Shown here: piece by piece, positions 9,612 through 18,100 of the stretch | How the letters are laid out: each line of letters begins with the position of its first letter | Numbering within the stretch: the first letter of the stretch is position 1 | DNA from: Alternaria dauci | Lineage: Eukaryota; Ascomycota; Dothideomycetes; Pleosporales; Pleosporaceae | Direction of reading: 5' to 3' | Length of the DNA stretch: 64,000 nucleotides | Assembly: GCF_042100115.1 (NCBI RefSeq) | Contig: NC_091275.1 | Span: 124,001-188,000 of the forward strand | The notes under the pieces: generated by a model | The model's input: only the letters and a program-made list of their open reading frames with translations | What the model was told of the DNA's origin: nothing | Databases searched by the model: none | Made by a program: the position numbers and the translations under genes

Positions 9612-12600
9612 TCAATCGTACTGGTTCCAGTCGTGTGCTACGTTGCTGCACTGATCTCCACCGTGACCCTCATCATTGCCGGCGTGATCCTCATCATCGT
9701 CAGCGTGATCCTCACCCTCTGGCTTGTCCTTGGCTTCGTCTCCACCATCGTCGGCGTGATCCTCACCCTCTGGCTTGTCCTTGGCTTCGTCTCCACCATC
9801 GTCGGCATGATCCTCACCCTCTGGCTTGTCCTTGGCTTCGTCTCCACCATCGTCGGCGTGATCCTCACCCTCTGGCTTGTCCTTGGCTTCGTCTCCACCA
9901 TCGTCGGCGTGATCCTCACCCTCTGGCTTGTCCTTGGCGTCATCCCGATTCCAGTCATCTCCACCGGAATAGAAAGGAATCCCATCATCATTTGGCTTGT
10001 CCTTGGCGTCATCCCGATTCCAGTCATCTCCACCGGAATAGAAAGGAACCCCATCATCATTTGGCTTGTCCTTGGCGTCATCCCGATTCCAGTCATCTCC
10101 ACCGGAATAGAAAGGAACCCCATCATCATTTGGCTTGTCCTTGGCGTCATCCCGATTCCAGTCATCTCCACCGGAATAGAAATCAATTCCATCACCGTCG
10201 ACGGGGGAGGCTGTGGAAAATGTGGGGAGAGGTCCGTAGTTGGCATCGGGAAACATCTTTATGGGCTCTTCAGTGGCCTGAGAGCCCGCAGCGAAGGCCT
10301 CTATATGCTCGGCGACATTGAACGGGGGGTTGAACTCGCACCAACCTTGAGCCAATTCTGGATCAACGTGCAATTGGATGGCGGATTTTCGGTCTAGGCA
10401 CCATTTCCAAACCTTGTAGTAGGCGAGCTTGACGTACCGCTTGTCCTTGTCGGTCGCACCAGTGTATTCGGCGAGGACGCTCACAGGATTACCAACGATA
10501 ACGAGGAGGGAACGCGCGCGTCCAACGGCTAGGAGCATTCGTGTGGTATGCTTGACGAAACCGAGGTCGCCAGCGTTGGTGGTGTCGAATACAATACCTT
10601 CCTTCTCGGCGCCCTGCATTTTGTCGACTGTGAAGACTTCGACGTCTCGCAGCTGGACGCTAAGTTTGAACAGCTCCTCCTCGTCAACCTGATTGGCTAA
10701 GTGCTCCATGAATCTAGCCAATACGAAGCGGATAGCGGCAACTTGCGCTACATACGGGGTGATGATAGCGACCTGCTTACCAGAAAACCCGCCAGCGATC
10801 ATCTTGCAGACGGCCCGGAGGGTATAGGGAATGAAGTCCTTGTTGTAGCGAGACTTGGTGGCACCGACGATGTCGTGGCTACCTTTGACGCTGACGAAGA
10901 TGACGCGATGGCCGGAGGAAATGTTGAACTGCTCCATCGCGATCTCCATGGCGCGAATGTTTTCTTCCCGGTCATCTACCCCGGGGGCCACTTCCATACG
11001 GCCACGAGGAAGGATGTGGTTGGTGAGAGCGTTGATGTCGGAATTGAAGCGGTACTGTGTGTGCAGGTAAATAGTGGTACAGCCGCCTAGCATCGCACGA
11101 TGGAAGAAAGGTAGGTCCTGCTGATCACTGAAGACGTGACGTTCCTCCGAACCACCGGCAGCAGAAGGCTTTGGCTGATGGATATCGCCGAAGAACAGGT
11201 GGGGTGTTATGGCCTTGCGCTCGACCATCAGCGGGCCCTCGTTATTATAGGCGTGCGTGTACACGAGAGGAGCGAGCGTGCTTGACTCGCTTGACTTGCC
11301 AGCCTCGTCGTGATGAACGGCATACGGCTGCTCGAGCGTATGAGTACGCGGCTGCGAGATTACGTCGGAGGTCATGCCAATGGCTACGGCCAGTTGAGCG
11401 AGGTCCCTAATGATCTCGTTGGTGAGAGCAGTCAGTCGGCGCATGTCATCGGCGTCGAATTCTTGGCCTGAAGCATAGAGGTCGAGCTGAAAACGGAAAT
11501 CGCGGTACTTTTTTGGTTGGGCGATTTCGTGTACCACTAACTCGTTCGTATCGGCATTACGCTCCGGCACTCCGGCGAGGCGCAGAACCCACGCACCCTC
11601 CGACAGCATTTCCAACTGAAGTCGCTTGTCGGTGAAAGACGACTTTGTCTCGGACGTCTCAAGAAGGATGCGGAATTGCGAGTCCACTGTCAGTGCGTCA
11701 AGGAACGCCATGGTCCGCCTGTCTTCACTGGACTTCTCCTGGTAAGCCGCTGCCTGCTCTTTCAGCTGGTCCTTGGTGAAGTGCTCTTCTTCGATGTATT
11801 CAAAGTAGGGCGGCTTCTCGTTCTTTAGCAGGACGTTGCGAGCAGCTTCGGACTCCTTGCGAACAACCGCTGTCTCCGTCTCTTTCATATGGCGTCGGAT
11901 TACGATAGGGAAACGTGCCTGGATGCCAGCGGCCTTGAGCTCCTTCCGTCGCTCTAGGCAGGCCGTGTAGATCCTGAGCATAGCGTCGTCGAGCTGCTTG
12001 TTCAACGGCGACGTGACCCAGAAAGCAGCAAGGCGACCAAGGCCATGGATAACGCCAGTTTGTTGAGCCTCGTAGTGCGCAACAGCCAGAGCCTCGATGA
12101 TGCGTGTCTTGCCAACGCCACCAGGACCTTGGATGAGCGCTACACCACCGGCAAGGGCGCGAAGCTTCTGCAAAACGTCGGGTTGGAGTGAGCGGTTCAG
12201 ACGCTCCATGATGCTGTCCTTAGCACCGTTGTCTCCCAAATACGCGAACATGCCGGCGAAGTAGTCCACGATCTTGTCGTCTGGGAAGCGAAGGTAGGAG
12301 TTGTGGAGGATTTGAGTGACATCGCTAAAGGCATCGCCGCCTCGGAAGTAATGGTTAAGGGCGTTGATCTGGCGCTTGATTCCCACGGTGGCAGGGTTCA
12401 AGCGAGCAAAGACGTAGATGCCGCGAAGCTTACGCAATGCCTCTTCAGCTTCAGGCAAAGTACGATAGTTAAATGCACAGCTGTAGTGAACGCCCTCCTT
12501 GAACAGGGGCTGCTCGGCGAAGGATGCACCCAAGCGAGGGCGGTAGAGAAAGCCGCCTATGTAGCTAGCGGGCGTGATGCCTGCGGACGGTTTGATCTCA

Positions 12601-14018
12601 AATCGCCAGGTGTCCGCTTGCTCCTGGTAGGGACTGAACTGGATGTCCACGAAGGCGCCCTCGCGGTAGCTGGCGCCCTCTGGTACCCTGAGCTCGGCGT
12701 AGTATAACCGGTCACCGCCGCCGCGAACCTTCATAATCTTGGTGTCGGTGATCTCGAAACCCTTCTGCTTGGCGGCCTTGCGCAGTTCGTGGACAAGGTT
12801 CTGGTAGTGCACGGTGACGTACTGTGTGTTGTTCTGGAATGCCCACTGGGGAGGGACCTTGAATCCTTTCGGCTGCTTGTCGACAGAGATCTCCATGCCA
12901 GTCTGAGGGTTGACACGACAGTCCTTCCAGTAGAGCAGAATCGGGTCGTTCTTGTATTGAGCTTGCATCTCTTTGTACACGGTATCCATGCGCTCTTGTG
13001 CTGACTCTGTGGCGACCGTGAAGAAGTGCAGCACGGTGCCCTCGCCGCCATTCTCGAGGATATCGCGAGCACGATGGATGACTTCATCGAAGATCCCAAA
13101 GTTCTGGTGGGAGAAGAACCCCAATCCGTAGAGGGGGCGGGAGTTCAGAGGTTGTCCGTCAGGTTGTTCGGTTTGGAGGTCGAAGCGGAAGTGTAGGAGC
13201 ATCCCTAGTTCGCTGAGTGCAAGCTTACTAGCAGCTCGCTTAACATCTTCTTGGGAAACCCTTGAGGTGAAGAACTCATCGGTGATCTTCATGGGAAGTA
13301 CAGTGCAGTTGACGATGTTGTGGGCTGTCAGGGTAATGGAGGCTGCCCGATGAGCGTGGCCACGGAGGGTGATACTAGCGTCGTCGCTCGGATAGGAAAT
13401 ATCCATCTCTACACTAACGGAGGAGACATAGTGAGGGATCTTCCGAGTGAATAACTTTGTTGTGAAGCTAGGTTTATCCAGTGGTGGGGCCATGGTTTGG
13501 GCAGGAGGAAGCTCGTCTTTGCCATCCTTGGAGACGTCCTCCTTGGAGACGTCCTCCTTGGAGGCGTCCTCCTTAGGAGCACGAAACTTGCGGGTTTTGA
13601 TCGGCTGGGGATAGAAGCAATCCGAGGCAACGTGGCCGAGACGGTTACAGCCGTTGCACCTAGGGCCCTGGTCTGCTGCTGGCTCACTAGGGCATTGCTT
13701 GGAGAGGTGCCCGTGACCACCGCAGTTGAAGCACTCGTTCGTGGGACAGTCGCGGTAGACATGGCCAACCTCGCCGCAGTTGGAACACGCTTGCTGTTCG
13801 AGCTTCTTGGGGCAATCTTTGGCCCTGTGGCCTGGTTCTTTGCAGGTGAAGCAGGCGTGCTTCTCTCGGTCAGGGGCGTCGGGAAGGCCTCCGAGCTGGA
13901 CAGAGTCTTTGCCGGGTGCCTCCAAGACAGCAATGCCCTGGTCGTAGACTTCTGTATCATGCGGCGCCGACGTCGGCCGGTCATTGACCATGTAGTGCAT
14001 GACAGACTGGTCGGCCAT
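9612..14018 (-). CDS. Zinc-knuckle superfamily-1 (Upf1/Dna2-type) helicase, element gene C
   Basis: A single exon of 1,468 aa from the ATG at 14018 (MADQSV); an in-frame ATG lies 10 codons upstream. Residues ~56-135 hold four CCHC zinc knuckles, for example CFTCKEPGHRAKDC and CSNCGEVGHVYRDC. The helicase core has Walker A GPGGVGKT (~631), motif II DEAG (~903), a motif III-like GDIHQP (~943), QYRFNSD, VDKMQGAE (motif V type) and TTRMLLAVGRARS (motif VI type, ~1157). This order is that of Upf1-like SF1 helicases, which unwind RNA or DNA using ATP. The C-terminus is repetitive: four ~23-residue units with FYSGGDDWNRDD, then five 17-residue units with AKDKPEGEDHADD, very acidic. It is divergent from the SNF2-like gene with a shared ~1.1-kb promoter. 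Zinc knuckles suggest single-stranded nucleic acid binding. The substrate is unknown. Confidence 0.88.
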   Translation of the reverse strand: MADQSVMHYMVNDRPTSAPHDTEVYDQGIAVLEAPGKDSVQLGGLPDAPDREKHACFTCKEPGHRAKDCPKKLEQQACSNCGEVGHVYRDCPTNECFNCGGHGHLSKQCPSEPAADQGPRCNGCNRLGHVASDCFYPQPIKTRKFRAPKEDASKEDVSKEDVSKDGKDELPPAQTMAPPLDKPSFTTKLFTRKIPHYVSSVSVEMDISYPSDDASITLRGHAHRAASITLTAHNIVNCTVLPMKITDEFFTSRVSQEDVKRAASKLALSELGMLLHFRFDLQTEQPDGQPLNSRPLYGLGFFSHQNFGIFDEVIHRARDILENGGEGTVLHFFTVATESAQERMDTVYKEMQAQYKNDPILLYWKDCRVNPQTGMEISVDKQPKGFKVPPQWAFQNNTQYVTVHYQNLVHELRKAAKQKGFEITDTKIMKVRGGGDRLYYAELRVPEGASYREGAFVDIQFSPYQEQADTWRFEIKPSAGITPASYIGGFLYRPRLGASFAEQPLFKEGVHYSCAFNYRTLPEAEEALRKLRGIYVFARLNPATVGIKRQINALNHYFRGGDAFSDVTQILHNSYLRFPDDKIVDYFAGMFAYLGDNGAKDSIMERLNRSLQPDVLQKLRALAGGVALIQGPGGVGKTRIIEALAVAHYEAQQTGVIHGLGRLAAFWVTSPLNKQLDDAMLRIYTACLERRKELKAAGIQARFPIVIRRHMKETETAVVRKESEAARNVLLKNEKPPYFEYIEEEHFTKDQLKEQAAAYQEKSSEDRRTMAFLDALTVDSQFRILLETSETKSSFTDKRLQLEMLSEGAWVLRLAGVPERNADTNELVVHEIAQPKKYRDFRFQLDLYASGQEFDADDMRRLTALTNEIIRDLAQLAVAIGMTSDVISQPRTHTLEQPYAVHHDEAGKSSESSTLAPLVYTHAYNNEGPLMVERKAITPHLFFGDIHQPKPSAAGGSEERHVFSDQQDLPFFHRAMLGGCTTIYLHTQYRFNSDINALTNHILPRGRMEVAPGVDDREENIRAMEIAMEQFNISSGHRVIFVSVKGSHDIVGATKSRYNKDFIPYTLRAVCKMIAGGFSGKQVAIITPYVAQVAAIRFVLARFMEHLANQVDEEELFKLSVQLRDVEVFTVDKMQGAEKEGIVFDTTNAGDLGFVKHTTRMLLAVGRARSLLVIVGNPVSVLAEYTGATDKDKRYVKLAYYKVWKWCLDRKSAIQLHVDPELAQGWCEFNPPFNVAEHIEAFAAGSQATEEPIKMFPDANYGPLPTFSTASPVDGDGIDFYSGGDDWNRDDAKDKPNDDGVPFYSGGDDWNRDDAKDKPNDDGVPFYSGGDDWNRDDAKDKPNDDGIPFYSGGDDWNRDDAKDKPEGEDHADDGGDEAKDKPEGEDHADDGGDEAKDKPEGEDHADDGGDEAKDKPEGEDHADDGGDEAKDKPEGEDHADDDEDHAGNDEGHGGDQCSNVAHDWNQYD

Positions 14019-15128
14019 GCTGGACGATATGCAAAAACAGAGTTTCAACGGTAGGTGAGACTTTGTTTCTATACGGACAGCACATCGTTAGCAATCGATC
14101 AGCGGAACAGGAGGCCACAACAACTTACCGACAAGGGTCAATGGGTAGGTAGAGATATCGACGTTGAGAGTGGTTTGCTTTCAAGAGAAGCAATTCGGGG
14201 AAGGTGTCAAGTAGTTGGTGTGGAGGAAAGTGTTATTTGTGCAGGACTAGGTAGCGCGAGCGCGAGAGACGCTAACGCCAAGCAAATTTTGCGTTGCTCA
14301 CCTTGGGTTGTGCGTGAGGAAGCGAGGAGCAAGATAAAGACACGTGAAAAGAAGGATTGGATGGAGAACGATAGGGACGCGAAGAGGATATGGGGATCAC
14401 CCGAGTTCTACAAGTTGGTACCAAGAGACAGAAGTGGACAGCCAGTCGACCTTTGGGCAATAGGAAGATAACTATCGGACCGGCCATACAAATAAGCGAG
14501 GACATGCCAAGGTGAATGGGAGATCTAGCGAGCGTCAAGGCCACAGCAATGCGCAGCGTGTAGCCGGCTACGTCTTGGCTCTCTCCTTCGCGACTACAGT
14601 TAGTCCTACGGCTGGGTGATCCCCATATCTCTTTTCGCTTTCTTTTGTTTGGTTCTATCAACTTCTATGCTCGATTCAGTTCACGATGACGGCCAGAACT
14701 GCGTTTGGGTGATCCCCATGTCTCTCCCTACTTTCCCTGCTCCTTGTCTCTCTTCTCCCTCTGCTCGCTTTCTATACACTCGGGTGATCCCCATATCTTT
14801 TATCAACTTTCTCTGTTTCGCGCGTACGCAACGTGAGCCCGCGTCAGAGTCTTGTGCGCTGTACCCGCAATGCTCAACAGTGAGCGCTCACGCCAGAACC
14901 GGGTGGCTATACTATGCCCTACTCCTGGTCATCGTTCTACTAGGCTCAGTACGGGCGACGAGGCTAAAATTACTGGGAGCTTCCCCTTTCACTTTTCACC
15001 GCTCTCCGGCTGTTTCCTCGCGCATGTTGCCACAACACGAACGTTGCGACGCTCGCCGCAACACCACCCACCCACCACGTACCGCAGCATCGTCAACCTG
15101 CATACACCTTCTACCACGGGTGACTAGG
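14019..15128. other. Divergent promoter region between the two helicase genes
   Basis: The 1.1 kb between the helicase ATG at 14018 and the SNF2-like ATG at 15129 contains the four 15-bp motifs. The frame of the SNF2-like gene stays open upstream to 14616, but that extension runs through the 15-bp motif repeats and CT-rich DNA, so I treat it as 5' UTR or promoter. Confidence 0.6.
14388..14796. promoter_or_regulatory. Four copies of a 15-bp motif in the shared helicase promoter
   Basis: GGGTGATCCCCATAT occurs at 14614-14628 and 14782-14796, with one mismatch at 14707-14721 (GGGTGATCCCCATGT), and inverted at 14388-14402. The outermost copies share a longer TCGGGTGATCCCCATATC context. All lie between the divergent helicase genes, at spacings of 93, 75 and about 226 bp. 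A regulator or replication-protein binding site is likely; the binder is unknown. Confidence 0.8.
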
Positions 15129-18100
15129 ATGGACGATAACACGCAGTCACCCGCCCATCCACCGGCAGGCGACCCCAGCTCCCTTAGCTACTCGGGGAAC
15201 CAAACAGAGATCTTCCGCGGCTTCGGCATCGACGACGCCACCAGACAAAAGGAGATAGCCAGGACGATTGACAAGATTCTTGTGGACAACTACCCCGATG
15301 CACGCAATCGAGGTGCAGCAAAGCTCAGCGACACTGCCAATGAAGACCTGAACAAGAACCTACACGCCCTGGTCTGGAAGTCCGTACCCGACTTCCGCAA
15401 CGAACCCAAGGCGTGGAGGACAATGGCGATTAGCAAGTTGATCACACATTCTCTCAATCGCCTGAGGAAGCGTAAAGCGGAAGGCGACCATGCTAAAGCC
15501 CCAACCCCCAACCCCTTGACGGCAACCTCTACACTCCAAAAGCGCGAGTTATCGCCAGAATCAACGCACAACTCCAAAGACCACCCACCTAAGCGCTCTC
15601 GATCCAGAACCGTTCCTACAGGATTCACGCCTACTCCGAACAACGACAAGCCTGCTAATCCTCCCATGCCAACCGCTTCAAATCTCGACACACAGGTACA
15701 TATATGCGCCGTAAAGGATGGAGAGATCAGCGAAGTAGTCAGCATGGTCGAATTCAGTGACATATGTTGGGAGGGCATCCCCAACTGGGAAAAACTACGC
15801 GACGAAGCTGAGCAATGCTACGAAACTGCGCAAGGCCTAGGACTCGATGGATTCGACTTCAAGGGCCGCTTGTTTATCGCTCCAAGAGCAAATCAGCATA
15901 TCGGAATTGGAAGCCAAGGTGGATTCAACTTTGCTATGCGAGAAATCCCAGCTGGCACAGCCGTAGTGTTTGTCACGACGGTTAGATTGAACGTAACCGA
16001 CACGCAAGTTGCCTCCTCCAAAGTCGTCCCGCCAGCAGAGGTGCAAGATGGTCAGCAACAAGATGCCACCCACATGCAAGTTGCCTCCTCCGAGCCCGCC
16101 CCGCCAGCAGAGGTGCAAGGTGACCAGCAACAAGATGCCACCCACATGCAAGTTGCCTCCTCCGAGCCCGCCCCGCCAGCAGAGGTGCAAGATGGTCAGC
16201 AACAAGATGCCACCCACATGCAAGTTGCCTCCTCCGAGCCCGCCCCGCCAGCAGAGGTGCAAGGTGACCAGCAACAAGATGCCACCCACATGCAAGTTGC
16301 CTCCTCCGAGCCCGCCCCGCCAGCAGAGGTGCAAGATGGTCAGCAACAAGATGCCACCCACATGCAAGTTGCCTCCTCCGAGCCCGCCCCGCCAGCAGAG
16401 GTGCAAGGTGACCAGCAACAAGATGCCACCCACATGCAAGTTGCCTCCTCCGAGCCCGCCCCGCCAGCAGAGGTGCAAGATGGTCAGCAACAAGATGCCA
16501 CCCACATGCAAGTTGCCTCCTCCGAGCCCGCCCCGCCAGCAGAGGTGCAAGGTGACCAGCAACAAGATGCCACCCACATGCAAGTTGCCTCCTCCGAAGC
16601 CGTCCCACCGGAAAGTAAGGAGCTTACACCCAAGACACTCAAGGAGATACTAGATTTGGCGGCCAACATACATCCATTATCCTGGTCGAGGGAAGAATCC
16701 ACACCTAGCAACAGCGCACACAAGCAGCATCCTGTAGGTCCGTTCTCGTCATACATGTCCAGGAATAACAGCATCGCCTTCCCCCGCACACTTCAACCCT
16801 CGTCGTTCACACCCGTGAATCTGCTACCGCTCGCCAGACCTGCCAAACCACCGTCCAGCGCACCTAAGTCCTTTCTCAAGTTTGTCGAGACCTTCCCTTC
16901 TAATAGCTACCACGGTAGCGGACTAGACGACCCAATACATATCAGCGACGATAGTGGTAGCAGCGATTCTAGTGACAGCGAGTCTAGTAACAACATGGAC
17001 ATTCTCGTAGACGATGAAGAGGTGCTAGAAGAATGCATGTTAGACGAAGGCGAACCGGAACAACCCCCATTGAACGAACAAGCTAAGACCCAGGCAAACG
17101 CGCATTTCTCGAGCACTATGAAGGTGAAGATGGATGGTATGTCTGCTTTTGCGCACGCGCAAAAGTCGAACATAGACTTGTGGGACTTAGCCGCGCAAAC
17201 CTTCGGCCTTGCGCTCGACGACCTCAAAGGCGACCAGATCAACCTCGGAACTGGGGTCGGCTTAAACCCAGATTTCCACCCGCTACCCCATCAGTTGGTC
17301 GGCGCCAAGGATGGCTTGGATGTCCTCGCCGGCGACCGAGGAGCACTTGTCATCGCCGACGACATGGGCATGGGCAAGACGATCACCGATGTCCTCATAT
17401 GGTATCTCAATTTTGCTAGATCGTACCAGCGCCTCGGCATCAGCGCGACGCCAGACTTCCCCTACACTGCTCTCAAATCGAACGGAGACGAGATAGAGAC
17501 GCCGAATCTGTTTGGATGCACCTACTTTGTTGCGAGTGCAGCAGGCCTTGAAACATTGGTACAAGCATGGCGTATGATCATGGGTGGCAGCGCCCACTTG
17601 GCTCAAGGATCAGAGTACAAGCCACCGAAGCTGATAGTCTTGCACGGTACGGGCGAAGAGATTGTACAGCGTTATGGCGGTGCGAAGAACAGCATCTACT
17701 CTAGCATGACACCAAAAGAGTGGGATGAAGTCAACCGTCGCCCTAACTGGTTGAAATCACGATTGGCCTATGGGGAGTACAACAAGGTGTGGAAGTTGAA
17801 CAACCCGACTAAGGAATGGGCAAACAGCGTCCCTGAGACATCGGACTTCAGACCTCAAAAGACGAGCGTTAGGTTCTTGATAGTCTCAACTCGCGAGTCT
17901 TGGAAGACGAAGATCTTTGGCACGCTTGTCGATACCTCTGCGCCCCCTCAGTACAAGAGGCTAAAACAACAGTTAGAAAAGACCGACAAGAGGCATACTA
18001 AGAAGAGGGCGGCGTTGAGAGCACAGCTGAGCCTGTGCGCCAAGACGCATATGGACACTTCACGATTGCCTGCGCTTGATGGTCTCGGCCCTTGGCAGGC

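Noticed and set aside
9633..10397. Plus-strand ORFs of 228-254 aa opposite the helicase C-terminus
   Set aside because: They mirror the 69-nt and 51-nt coding repeats of the helicase and have no non-repetitive content.
14616..15128. N-terminal extension of the SNF2-like protein to 1,672 aa
   Set aside because: The extension crosses the repeated 15-bp promoter motif and CT-rich DNA and has no domain-like sequence; the ATG at 15129 opens a typical N-terminus.
15837..16608. Minus-strand ORFs of 208-248 aa opposite the SNF2-like gene
   Set aside because: Both are antisense readings of the 72-nt coding repeat.
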